A DNA stretch of 53,633 nt from Firmicutes bacterium CAG:194. GTDB lineage: Bacteria; Bacillota; Clostridia; Lachnospirales; Lachnospiraceae. Numbering within the stretch: position 1 is the stretch's first letter; each line of letters begins with the position of its first letter. Shown here piece after piece: positions 17,445-25,851 of the stretch. Position numbers and translations under genes: made by a program. The stretch is taken from the NCBI GenBank assembly GCA_000432915.1, contig HF995251.1:1-53633 (forward strand). The letters are read 5' to 3'. Below the pieces are notes generated by a model. The model was not told where the DNA came from. It was given only the letters and a program-made list of their open reading frames with translations, and searched no databases.

Positions 17445-18140
17445 CTATACTGTAACCTTTGTTCCGTTAAATTTACCGTTCATGGTATTCACAATGCTGT
17501 TTTCTTCATTCAGTCCGAATACCCACATCGGCATTTTGTTATCTCTTGCCAGAATAGACGCTGTCATATCAACAACCTGCAGATTCTGTGCAACCACATC
17601 ATCAATGGAAACCTCATCGTATTTCTTTGCATTTGGATTTTTATGCGGATCATCATCATATACACCATCGATCGCTTTTGCCAGCAGGATCACATCTGCT
17701 TCTACTTCAATGGCACGCAGTACAACACCTGTATCTGTTGAGAAGTAAGGATGTCCTGTTCCGCCTGCGAAAAATACTACCATATTCTTGGAAAAGTATT
17801 TATTGGCGCGATCCTTGGAAAACAGCTTTGTAAACGAACCACATTCAAACGGTGTCAGGATCGCCGTCATCATTCCTACGCTTCTGAAGATCTCCGATAC
17901 ATAAATACAGTTCATGACAGTTGCCAGCATTCCGATCTGATCTGCCTTTGTTCTGTCGATATTTTCGCTGGAACGGCCACGCCAGAAATTACCGCCGCCG
18001 ATCACAATACCAACCTGTACGCCGTCATCAACAAGCTGCTTTACCTGCAATGCCACACCACGTACTGTTTCTTCATCAAAACCGGTCTTTTTTTCTCCTG
18101 CAAGCGCTTCGCCGCTCAGCTTCAGCATTACTCTTTTCAT
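17445..18140 (-). CDS. pyrH: UMP kinase
   Basis: This amino-acid-kinase-fold enzyme phosphorylates UMP to UDP. The 231-residue protein has LKLSGEAL at the N-terminus, GGGNFWRG for phosphate binding, and the D-x-D region around DADVILLAKAIDGVYDDDP. It sits 30 bp after the bactofilin gene, so it may be co-transcribed with it. Downstream order frr-uppS-cdsA-dxr-rseP is canonical. Upstream order is not, because tsf, its usual neighbour, is 13.6 kb away. Confidence 0.97.
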   Translation of the reverse strand: MKRVMLKLSGEALAGEKKTGFDEETVRGVALQVKQLVDDGVQVGIVIGGGNFWRGRSSENIDRTKADQIGMLATVMNCIYVSEIFRSVGMMTAILTPFECGSFTKLFSKDRANKYFSKNMVVFFAGGTGHPYFSTDTGVVLRAIEVEADVILLAKAIDGVYDDDPHKNPNAKKYDEVSIDDVVAQNLQVVDMTASILARDNKMPMWVFGLNEENSIVNTMNGKFNGTKVTV

Positions 18141-18170
18141 ATCTTTTCTCCTATCACTTTGTCCCTTGGT

Positions 18171-19277
18171 TTATTTTGCGATCAGATCATTAAAGAAATC
18201 TGTCGGATTTACTTCTGCGTAGCACTGGCTGCACATACCTTCGATCACCGCACCGTTGTTGATCTGAACGGATTTGGATTTGATATTCCCCATTACAATG
18301 GCGGATGCATCTAAGATAACCGGTCCCTTCACATCAATATCGCCTTTGACAGCGCCTGCGATCACCGCACTGGAAGCTGCCACATTACCGATCACAACGG
18401 AATTCTGTCCGATCTTGACAGTTCCTTCCGCAACGATCATACCTGTGATATGTGCACCGTCTGCAAATACCTCCGCAGCTTTGGAATCTCCTTCGATCGT
18501 ACCGGAAACATTTAACTTGCCGAGCAGCTCAACCTTTCCTTTTACTTTACCGAGAATATCCACATTGCCTTTTGCGCTGATATCACCATTTAATGTCATG
18601 CCTGCAGTGATGATCGCTGTTTCATCTAATACTTCTGTATCTTCCAAACTCATTTTCTGTTCTTCCATTGCTTTTCCTACCTCTTTTTCCAATTCTGATT
18701 CTTCTTTTTCTGTATGCTGTCCCAGATCCATATGCATGAGCATTTCTTCCGGTGTCTGCATCTGTCTCTCTGCAAAATCATCTTCATCCTCATCTGCATC
18801 CGGCTTTACGATACCTGCAATGCTCTGCATCTGCTCCGCTGCCGCTTTCTGCAGCATAACCGCCTCGGATTCTTCTGCCGCCTTTTCTGAAGGTTCTTCC
18901 ACAGCTTCTGCTGCCTCAGCTTCTTCCTTCACTACTTCCGGTTCTTCGGTCTCTACAACCTGTTCTTCGTCTTCCGGTGCTGCAGACTCCGCTTCCGGCT
19001 CCTCTTCAGCAGCCTGGTCATCCTGTTTTTCTTCCTGCTTTTCCTCATCCGCAGTTTCTGCATCCTTTGTTTCTTCTGCAGCTTCATCCTGCTTTCCGGC
19101 TTCTTCGGTGTCAGGGCTTCCGACTTCCGCAGCCAGTGCTTCCTGCACTTCCTTCAGCGCATCATCCAGTGCCTTATCTTCGTCGTCTTTTTTACTTTCC
19201 TGTCCCGTCTCTTCTTCCGGCAGAAGTTCATTGACTGCCTGAGACAGGTCTTCTTTCAGTTCCTGAAAAAATCCCAT
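18171..19277 (-). CDS. Bactofilin-domain protein with long acidic N-terminal region
   Basis: The C-terminal part (about 221-350) is a bactofilin / polymer-forming cytoskeletal domain. It shows short repeated beta turns such as LNGDISAKGNVDILGKVKG and GAVKGDIDVKGPV, which build a right-handed beta-helix that polymerises end to end. The first 215 residues are extremely acidic (Glu/Asp/Ala with Gln) and probably disordered. The conserved opening MGFFQELKEDLSQAVNELL may be an amphipathic membrane- or partner-binding helix. Most bactofilins are 100-180 aa, so the tail is unusual. Two Cys (349, 352) lie close together after the domain. ATG follows GGAGGA. It is between a wall deacetylase gene and pyrH. 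The domain call is firm, the role inferred. Confidence 0.88.
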   Translation of the reverse strand: MGFFQELKEDLSQAVNELLPEEETGQESKKDDEDKALDDALKEVQEALAAEVGSPDTEEAGKQDEAAEETKDAETADEEKQEEKQDDQAAEEEPEAESAAPEDEEQVVETEEPEVVKEEAEAAEAVEEPSEKAAEESEAVMLQKAAAEQMQSIAGIVKPDADEDEDDFAERQMQTPEEMLMHMDLGQHTEKEESELEKEVGKAMEEQKMSLEDTEVLDETAIITAGMTLNGDISAKGNVDILGKVKGKVELLGKLNVSGTIEGDSKAAEVFADGAHITGMIVAEGTVKIGQNSVVIGNVAASSAVIAGAVKGDIDVKGPVILDASAIVMGNIKSKSVQINNGAVIEGMCSQCYAEVNPTDFFNDLIAK

Positions 19278-19297
19278 TTTTTTTCCTCCGTTTATTA

Positions 19298-20260
19298 TTA
19301 CTGCTGCGCAGTTGATTGTTGTAATTTTAGATGCTGCACAAATTCCATGTCATCACTGACCGGCAAAAGAACCGTATCATCCATTGCCTGTATTTCCTCA
19401 ATGATCGCAGGAAGTGCTTCCACTGTCGTATTTTTATTCGCCGCATCATGCAAAAGGACAACAGAGGTCTGATGCTTCCCCACACCTGTCAGTACATTGT
19501 CCACAAGCGTCTGTGCTTTTACCTTTTTGCCTGTTGCATCACCGCTTGACACATTCCAGTCCAGATAATAGATATCCTGTTGCTGCATATACGCTGCAAG
19601 TTCACTCATATCCACCGTACTGACCTGATTGGAGCTTCCACCCGGAAATCTGTAAAAATGTGACCATACACCGGTCGTATCATATAAGAAATCCTGCAGC
19701 CTGGAAAGATCCTCTTCAAAGGCTTCCTCCGAAGCATAGATCTCATCGTATTTGTGGCTGTAGGAATGCATACCGAGTGTATGCCCTTCCTCTACAATAC
19801 GCTGATACATTTCCTTGTACTGTTCCTGCGGCTTTCCTGTCACAAAAAAAGTAGCTTTCACATCATACTGTTTTAAAATATCCAGTATGGCATCTGTGTT
19901 ACTGCTCGGTCCATCATCAAAGGTCAGATAAACCTTTCTCTTCTGTCCATCGTCCGGTTCCGTTTCTTCTGCCTGCCATTTTGCAAGGCTGTTATCTGCC
20001 TGCATTCCGTCTGCCTGCTGCCAGGCTTCTGCATCTGCTTCTGCGGAAGCAGTCTGTTCAGCCCCGGCAGTACTTTCGCTCTGCTGCGATGCGATCTGCC
20101 GCTGCACCTGATCCAGCTCTTTCTGCAGTCTGTCTACCTTGATAAACAACAAAATACATAACAGGATCGGAATCAGAATCCCTAAAAGTAAATACGCTAC
20201 TATCAGCCTCTTCATGGAAGAAATCCGGCTGCGTCTCTTTTCCTCTTCACTTTTTGGCAT
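19298..20260 (-). CDS. Membrane-anchored polysaccharide deacetylase (NodB domain)
   Basis: This 320-residue extracellular enzyme probably removes acetyl groups from peptidoglycan or another surface glycan. A single TM segment (about 19-40) follows a positive N-terminus, then a coiled coil and a low-complexity Ala/Gln/Glu linker. The NodB fold has the catalytic TFDDGPS (113-119), metal ligands HSYSH (165-169), RFPGGSSN, DWNVSSGD and VVLLHDA. All carbohydrate-esterase-4 motifs are present, so it should be active. Start ATG follows GGAG. It lies 20 bp before the bactofilin gene, suggesting a joint envelope-shaping role (inference). Confidence 0.92.
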   Translation of the reverse strand: MPKSEEEKRRSRISSMKRLIVAYLLLGILIPILLCILLFIKVDRLQKELDQVQRQIASQQSESTAGAEQTASAEADAEAWQQADGMQADNSLAKWQAEETEPDDGQKRKVYLTFDDGPSSNTDAILDILKQYDVKATFFVTGKPQEQYKEMYQRIVEEGHTLGMHSYSHKYDEIYASEEAFEEDLSRLQDFLYDTTGVWSHFYRFPGGSSNQVSTVDMSELAAYMQQQDIYYLDWNVSSGDATGKKVKAQTLVDNVLTGVGKHQTSVVLLHDAANKNTTVEALPAIIEEIQAMDDTVLLPVSDDMEFVQHLKLQQSTAQQ

Positions 20261-20427
20261 ACCAAGACTCCATTCTTTGCATATTCGATTTATTCTATCA
20301 TAATTTTTATCCGAAATCCAGCGTTATAGATACAAATTGACAGACTGTATTTGGAACATAAACAAAGCTCATCCATACAATCTTTTTCCTGTTGCTGTAC
20401 AGATAAGCTTTTCTGCTTCTTTATCCC

Positions 20428-21600
20428 TTATTTTGTTTTCTCAAAAAGCTGTATACCACGGGCAAGGCGCGTAAGCCCGTCTTTAACTGCTGTATGCGGG
20501 CATGCGATGTTCATACGCAAAAAGAAGTTCCCGTTTCCGTGGTAGCCGCTGCCCTTGGACAGATACAGTCCTGTTTCTTTTCGGAGAAATTCCTGCAGAT
20601 GATCCGTGTCATCCGTTACCTTGGAACAATCCAGCCAGAGCAGATAAGTCGCTGTATTTTCCACCAGATGGATCTGCGGCAGTTTACCTGCCAGAAATGC
20701 TGCAACCATATCCCTGCTTTCTTTCAAATAGCTCCGCAGGCTGTCAAGCCATGCATCTCCCTCTGTAAAAGCCGCGATCGTGCCTGCCATGGCAAAGGCA
20801 TTCGGCTCTGCCACTTCATCGGAATTCAATCCTCTGTCCATCTTTTCCCGGATCGCTTCATCCGGTATCATGACTGCTGCCGACTGCAGCCCCGCCATAT
20901 TAAAGGTCTTGCTTGGTGCCAGGCATGTAATGCTGTTATATTTGCAATCGTCCGATACGGAAGCAAACGGTACATATGCATAGCCGGGCATCGTCAGATC
21001 ACAGTGGATCTCGTCCGCTACAACCAGTACATGGTGTTTTTTGCAAAGTGCACCGACTCTGGCAAGCTCTTCCTTACTCCAGATCTTTCCTGCCGGATTC
21101 TGCGGATTACATAATAAGAGCATCGTTGTCTGCGGATTTGCCAGTTTTTTCTCCAAATCCTCAAAATCCATTTCGTATTGTCCTTTTTCATAAAGAAGCC
21201 GGTTTTCCAGTACATGTCTGCCATGATTTTCAACACAGTTATAAAAAATATTATAGACCGGTGTCTGCACAACAACATTATCTCCTACATTTGTCATGCG
21301 TTTGACCGCCACATCGATCGCAGGGATCACGCCTGTACAGAAGATCAGCCAGTCCTCCTGCATTTGAAAATGATGTCTTCTCTGCCACCAGCCGCAAATT
21401 GCCCGGTTCCACTCCTGCGGAACAACGGAATAGCCAAAGATACCATGCTCTGCCCGCCGGATCAAAGCTTCCTTGACACAGGGTGCTGTTTCAAAATCCA
21501 TATCCGCAACCCACATCGGGAGCTCACCTTCTTTGATATCCCATTTATAGGAGAAGGTATTTCTTCTGTCAGTTATCCGATCAAAATCATATGCTTCCAT
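20428..21600 (-). CDS. MalY/PatB-family PLP-dependent aminotransferase / cystathionine beta-lyase
   Basis: The product is a fold-type I PLP enzyme of about 390 residues. The chosen ATG (21598-21600) has a GGAAGG site; the frame extends 16 codons upstream without one. Visible: MWVADMDFETAP near 29-40 (family opening), NPQNPAG (166-172), VVADEIHCDL (193-202) and the PLP lysine in APSKTFNMAGLQS (K231). PatB/MalY members cleave C-S bonds of cystathionine or cysteine; some are aminotransferases. It follows the MATE gene by about 50 bp and may share its transcript. The precise reaction cannot be told from sequence. Confidence 0.9.
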   Translation of the reverse strand: MEAYDFDRITDRRNTFSYKWDIKEGELPMWVADMDFETAPCVKEALIRRAEHGIFGYSVVPQEWNRAICGWWQRRHHFQMQEDWLIFCTGVIPAIDVAVKRMTNVGDNVVVQTPVYNIFYNCVENHGRHVLENRLLYEKGQYEMDFEDLEKKLANPQTTMLLLCNPQNPAGKIWSKEELARVGALCKKHHVLVVADEIHCDLTMPGYAYVPFASVSDDCKYNSITCLAPSKTFNMAGLQSAAVMIPDEAIREKMDRGLNSDEVAEPNAFAMAGTIAAFTEGDAWLDSLRSYLKESRDMVAAFLAGKLPQIHLVENTATYLLWLDCSKVTDDTDHLQEFLRKETGLYLSKGSGYHGNGNFFLRMNIACPHTAVKDGLTRLARGIQLFEKTK

Positions 21601-21651
21601 TTTCCTTCCTTTCCACTGTTTGCAGTTTACATAATGTTTTCGTACCACCGG

Positions 21652-23025
21652 TTACAATTTTTTCAGAAGCCGGATCAGCATAAGGATTCCCCGGCAGATC
21701 AGCTCCAGACACATGGCGATCCATACGCCTGTCAGTCCAAACGGCTTTGCCAGTATCCAGGAAAGCGGGATACGCACAAACCAGAGACTGATAAAATTCA
21801 AAATGCTTGGGATCATCGTATCCCCTGCCCCGCGCAGTGCACCTGACGCCACAATAGAAGCCGCATACATCGGTTCCGCAAAAACTTCGATCCGAAGCAC
21901 CTTCGTTCCGAGTGCCTGTACCGCCGGATCCGGGGAAAGCGACAGCATCATGAGCGGTGCCAGAAAATACATCAGGATTCCCGTCACAGTCATAACGCCA
22001 ATACCGGTCCACGCCGTCATCCTTGAAAAATGATGTACCAGATTTTTGCGTCCCGCGCCTGTACTCTGTCCTACCAGTGTTGCTGCTGCCTCACCGATTC
22101 CATAGCCCGGCATGTAACACAGACTTTCCGCCGTTACCGCAAAAGAATTAGCAGCCAGTGCCACCGAACCGAGCGGCGCCACGATCCCTGTCGTTACGAT
22201 CATGGCAAGACAGACAACAAATCGTTCAAATGTCACAGGGAGCGATAAAGTGATCGCCTTTTTCTGACATTCCGCCGAAAGATGAAATCCTTCTTCCTTC
22301 CGGATATGCAGGATCGGACTTTTCACGCAGGCAAAATACAGCATGATACTCGCAATGATCAGCTCCGATACACCCGTGCCAAGTGCTGCACCTGCCACAC
22401 CCATTCTGCAGCCGTATATAAACAGTACATTAAACAAGACATCCAGAAGACACAGCAGGGAATTTAAAATACCGGGCACTTTCATATTGCCGCTGCTCTG
22501 CAGCATACTGCCTGCCAGCACATTCAGTCCCGAACAAGGCAAAAAGCAGACATAGATCAGAAAATAGTGTCCTGCGTCCTTTAAAATAGCCTTTTCTCCG
22601 CCAAGCCAGCCCGGCAGAAAGCTGCTGATCGCAATACCGATCGCAGCCAGAAATACGGAAATGCACGAAATGGTAAAAAGGGCCTGCTTCAGTACATCTC
22701 TTGCCGCCTCCAGCTTATTGGCTCCGATCAGCTGAGCTGCCTGTACGGCAAATCCGACCGAAAAAGAATTGCAGACGCCGCCAAAAAGCCATGTTGTCGA
22801 TGCAACCAGACCGATCGCTGCTGCCGCCCCCGAGCCAAGCCGCCCCACCATGGATGCATCAATATACTGCATTGCCACAGAAGTAAGCTGTGCCATGATC
22901 GCGGGAAGTGAAAGCTGTATCACCAGCAGGATCTGCTGCCTGCCGGAAAGCTCCCGCCCCATCCTTATATAGGAGACCAGTTCCTCTCTGTTTTCTTTTT
23001 TATTTTTTACGTTCTCTTGTTTCAT
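21652..23025 (-). CDS. MATE-family efflux transporter
   Basis: This 457-residue protein has about twelve hydrophobic segments in two repeated halves, with MATE signatures: LPAIMAQLTSVAMQYIDASMVGRLG at the N-terminus and GIGEAAATLVGQSTGAG in the second half. MATE proteins export drugs or metabolites against Na+ or H+. The start codon at 23025 has no convincing ribosome site; a later Met (residue 22) is possible but would trim the cytoplasmic N-terminus only. Next gene downstream is the PatB-like lyase. Confidence 0.93.
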   Translation of the reverse strand: MKQENVKNKKENREELVSYIRMGRELSGRQQILLVIQLSLPAIMAQLTSVAMQYIDASMVGRLGSGAAAAIGLVASTTWLFGGVCNSFSVGFAVQAAQLIGANKLEAARDVLKQALFTISCISVFLAAIGIAISSFLPGWLGGEKAILKDAGHYFLIYVCFLPCSGLNVLAGSMLQSSGNMKVPGILNSLLCLLDVLFNVLFIYGCRMGVAGAALGTGVSELIIASIMLYFACVKSPILHIRKEEGFHLSAECQKKAITLSLPVTFERFVVCLAMIVTTGIVAPLGSVALAANSFAVTAESLCYMPGYGIGEAAATLVGQSTGAGRKNLVHHFSRMTAWTGIGVMTVTGILMYFLAPLMMLSLSPDPAVQALGTKVLRIEVFAEPMYAASIVASGALRGAGDTMIPSILNFISLWFVRIPLSWILAKPFGLTGVWIAMCLELICRGILMLIRLLKKL

Positions 23026-23118
23026 GTAACTGATAGTCTTTCTTTATTTCTTCCGGTCTTCACATCACAACACTTCATTCTGAAAATACTCATGCAGTTT
23101 TCTGCTGTAGATTTCCCG

Positions 23119-23958
23119 TTAGTCTTCGGTAACAATATCCGTATTTTCCTTTTTGACATCCGGATTATCAAAAATGATCTCGTCGATCTGTTTTGCCCGG
23201 ATTTTTCCGGAGATCGGATTTTTCACACTATCGATCTTAGAGTCGATCTGTGCATCTACGGTTGCATATTCAAACGCCAGATTGGTATTCAGCAGCCTGC
23301 AGTTTTCCATCTTCAGATTATCCATATAGCACATGCCCTGCTCACTCTCGATCGTACAGTTGATCAGTGTGACATTTTTGGCATTCCAGCCCAGATATTC
23401 TCCGGATATAAAGGAATCATAAACCGTTACATTTTCGCAGTTCCAGAAAGCATCCTTGGACAGCATTCTGGCATTGCGGATCGTCAGGTTCTTTGCGCCG
23501 TCAAAGCTGTAATTGCCGACCAGTGTAAAATTATCGATCTCCATATCGGAGCTTCCCATTGCAAAATAGTCGCCCTTGGCTGTCACATTCTGCATTTTTA
23601 CCTGACTGCAGTTCCAGAGTGTTTCTGCCGCATTCGGGAAATTGATATCCTTGAGCACGACATCCTTGCATCGTCTGAAACCCTTCGGTGCCTGATAAGT
23701 AATATCCTCCATGGAAATATGGTCTGTATACCAGATACCGGCTCTTGCCATTTCAAACATGGTAGAATGCTTTACTTCTACATCCCGGCAATACCACAGC
23801 GGATATTTCCACTGAAACAGACAATTCTCTATTTTTAAATTTTTACTTTCCTTCAGCGGTGACTCGCCGTCCGCAAAGGTACAATAAGAAAGCTCCAGAT
23901 CTCTGCTTTGAAATAAAGCACGCTCTCCTACAAATTTTTGTTGTGTATACTGATTCAT
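23119..23958 (-). CDS. DUF3737-type right-handed beta-helix protein
   Basis: The 279-residue protein is built of about 20-residue repeats of the form xxLxIxNCxFxxxxxLWYCxDVxVxxS, typical of a right-handed beta-helix. It matches my memory of the DUF3737 family, which is common in gut Firmicutes and has no known function. There is no signal peptide or membrane segment, so it is probably cytoplasmic. Trp/Tyr-Cys and Trp-Asn-Cys pairs (WYC, WNC) recur at turns. The C-terminus (PDVKKENTDIVTED) is acidic. ATG follows GGAAG. It appears to be a single-gene unit. Confidence 0.8.
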   Translation of the reverse strand: MNQYTQQKFVGERALFQSRDLELSYCTFADGESPLKESKNLKIENCLFQWKYPLWYCRDVEVKHSTMFEMARAGIWYTDHISMEDITYQAPKGFRRCKDVVLKDINFPNAAETLWNCSQVKMQNVTAKGDYFAMGSSDMEIDNFTLVGNYSFDGAKNLTIRNARMLSKDAFWNCENVTVYDSFISGEYLGWNAKNVTLINCTIESEQGMCYMDNLKMENCRLLNTNLAFEYATVDAQIDSKIDSVKNPISGKIRAKQIDEIIFDNPDVKKENTDIVTED

Positions 23959-24063
23959 GTTCTTCCACTCACTTTCTTCTTATAGCATACCCAGATTTCG
24001 TTTATCCTGTTCTTTTTTATCATGACTTTCGCATGCTGTCAAGGTAAAGTTAGGTTTAGGTAT

Positions 24064-24678
24064 TTATTTTGTATAAGTACCGGTCAATTTACCATAGGCG
24101 GCTATGTTTCCACTCGCTCCTGCAGCATCTGCATCCAGTTCCTGTGCAATCTTGTCAATACCATCACACACTGCATTAACTTTTCCTGCATAGTCTGTCT
24201 TTGCCTGCTTTAATGCAAACACATACACTTCATAGGAATGAGTTCCGGCAGGTGGATACGGTCCGATATAACCGGTGTCACTTGTCCCCTTATTGACCTG
24301 TGTGATCTCTCCCTGCACTACTTCTTCTTTAGTCAGAGTACCTGAGATCAGATGGATCCAGTTATTTCCATCCGGATCTATCATATAGATCACATAAGCC
24401 TGTGCATTTTCTGCCTTTTCCCAGCTTAGCTGCGGCGAAAGGTTTTTTCCACGCTCCGTATTGGCAATGCTGTCATCCCATACACCGTTTTGCAGATTTT
24501 CGCTTGTTATGGTCAGCTCGTCTATCCCCGCCCAATCGAATGTGGACGTTGTATTTAGTTGTTCATGACTAACTTCCATTATTGGCACTATTGCCAGTAA
24601 TACCACCAATAATAGCACCAGACAGAGCATTCCAGTTATGAATGCCATGCTTTTATTCTTTTTATGTTTTCTTTTCAT
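24064..24678 (-). CDS. Membrane-anchored PEBP / RKIP-like (YbhB/YbcL family) protein
   Basis: The 204-residue protein begins with a Lys/His-rich stretch and one TM helix (about 11-32), followed by an extracytoplasmic PEBP domain. Family motifs are present: GKNLSPQLSW, MIDPDGNNWIHLI and GYIGPYPPAGTHSYEVYVFAL. PEBP proteins bind small anionic ligands in a conserved pocket; the bacterial role is unclear. The usual bacterial form (YbhB) is soluble, so the anchor is a variation. Its neighbours do not form an obvious pathway with it. Confidence 0.85.
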   Translation of the reverse strand: MKRKHKKNKSMAFITGMLCLVLLLVVLLAIVPIMEVSHEQLNTTSTFDWAGIDELTITSENLQNGVWDDSIANTERGKNLSPQLSWEKAENAQAYVIYMIDPDGNNWIHLISGTLTKEEVVQGEITQVNKGTSDTGYIGPYPPAGTHSYEVYVFALKQAKTDYAGKVNAVCDGIDKIAQELDADAAGASGNIAAYGKLTGTYTK

Positions 24679-24788
24679 ATAAGATTCACGCTTCCATATT
24701 TCTTATGTATTTACATTTTGGAAAAGCCCATTTGTATGTTTTTCCCGGTATTGGATAAATTTCTGTAATTATTCCTAAGCCTAGATCT

Positions 24789-25484
24789 TTATCTTTGCTT
24801 CTCACAATCTATCCTGCCATCCACAACCCTGATCCCATACTTCTCAAGATCAACTCTGCCGTCCACAACTTCGATCCCGTCTGCGCGCAGGCGGTCTGCC
24901 TGTGCATTTTCCCCGCCAAATGCAAAAGCGCCTGCAAGTTCCCCTTTGGCATTTACAATGCGGTAGCACGGGGTAAGTTCCGGGTCGGGATTTTTGTGCA
25001 GTGCATTCCCGACTGCTCTGCACATCTTTTTATCTCCTGCCAGCTCTGCGATCTGCCCATAGGTTGCAACCTTCCCTTTCGGTACCTGCCTGACCGCTTC
25101 ATAGATCCGTTTTGCGGGGCTGTCCGTGACCAGATCATAGCTTTCCGCGATCATCCGTCTGACCTCTTCTACCGGAATACTGCCATCCACAATGATCGTA
25201 TTCCAGTGCTCTTTATTTTGATGATAGCCGGGGATAACTGCAGCATATGCATTTCTCCAGAAGTCACGCCATTCCGGCTTTACTTTTACATTCAGATTTA
25301 AAAAGCCGTCTTTTTCATACGTCCAGAGAAAGACCTTTTTGCTTCCCTTCACCCGGACAAGCTGCCAGTTTGGATCATGGAATGGAGCTTCCTGATAGGT
25401 ACCTGGGAAAGACAGTCCGTATTGTAGTATGTCCTGCCTTGTCAGCAGATCCGCTGTGCTTCTTGTCTCTTTTGCTTCTTTCAT
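24789..25484 (-). CDS. Fusion: MmcQ/YjbR-like domain plus MGMT (alkyltransferase-like) domain
   Basis: The start at ATG 25482-25484 has a strong AGAGGAGG site; upstream in-frame Met lacks one. Residues 15-117 resemble the MmcQ/YjbR domain (FPGTYQEAPFHDP, HWNTIIVDGSIPVEEVRRMIAESYDLV). Residues 122-205 are an MGMT C-terminal domain (ASF: VPKGKVATYGQIAEL, RAVGNALHKNP) with the active-site region PCYRIVN. The alkyl-acceptor Cys (C173) is kept, but the His of the classical PCHR is Tyr (Y174). The last 28 residues are a tandem near-duplication of a GIxVVDGRxDxEKY unit. It probably senses or repairs alkylated DNA bases; catalytic activity is uncertain. It follows the small membrane-protein gene by 14 bp. 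Confidence 0.85.
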   Translation of the reverse strand: MKEAKETRSTADLLTRQDILQYGLSFPGTYQEAPFHDPNWQLVRVKGSKKVFLWTYEKDGFLNLNVKVKPEWRDFWRNAYAAVIPGYHQNKEHWNTIIVDGSIPVEEVRRMIAESYDLVTDSPAKRIYEAVRQVPKGKVATYGQIAELAGDKKMCRAVGNALHKNPDPELTPCYRIVNAKGELAGAFAFGGENAQADRLRADGIEVVDGRVDLEKYGIRVVDGRIDCEKQR

Positions 25485-25498
25485 ATCTCTGCCTCCTC

Positions 25499-25756
25499 TT
25501 ACAACTGCATTTTCCAAGTATCCAGCTTCTTTTCGTATGCTTCAAATTCCTGCAGCCGCTTCTGAAGTGCCAGTATTTCATGATTGATATTACTGATCTG
25601 ATATTTGTTTTTCAGAAAAGCCGCAAATGATTTGTTATGATAGACCAGATATAAAAAAGATCCTTTTACAAGTTTATAGCAGACAACCGGCAAAGCGATC
25701 GTATACCCTGCGATCAAAATAAACAGACCTACAGCTGCCACGATTGAAAGCGGCAT
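25499..25756 (-). CDS. Small membrane protein with C-terminal coiled coil (hypothetical)
   Basis: Proposed product MPLSIVAAVGLF..., 85 aa: one or two hydrophobic segments (2-30) and an amphipathic C-terminal helix (EILALQKRLQEFEAYEKKL) likely to form a coiled coil. The frame is open to 25912, overlapping sufU, but upstream Met codons have no ribosome site either and encode atypical Cys/Arg-rich sequence, so the start is uncertain. It ends 14 bp before the YjbR-MGMT gene with the next ribosome site between, indicating a shared transcript. I do not recognise a family. Confidence 0.55.
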   Translation of the reverse strand: MPLSIVAAVGLFILIAGYTIALPVVCYKLVKGSFLYLVYHNKSFAAFLKNKYQISNINHEILALQKRLQEFEAYEKKLDTWKMQL

Positions 25757-25851
25757 TTCGCGTCTATACCGTAGCACTATAACCGTGCGACCTATCTTCC
25801 TGTTACAGCATATCATATGCATACTATGAAAAGCAAATATGTGCAGATTTT

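Noticed and set aside
18274..19242. A 322-codon Ser/Ala-rich plus-strand open frame
   Set aside because: It is the complement of the acidic Glu/Ala bactofilin tail; low-complexity Ser runs are the mirror of Glu/Ala codons.
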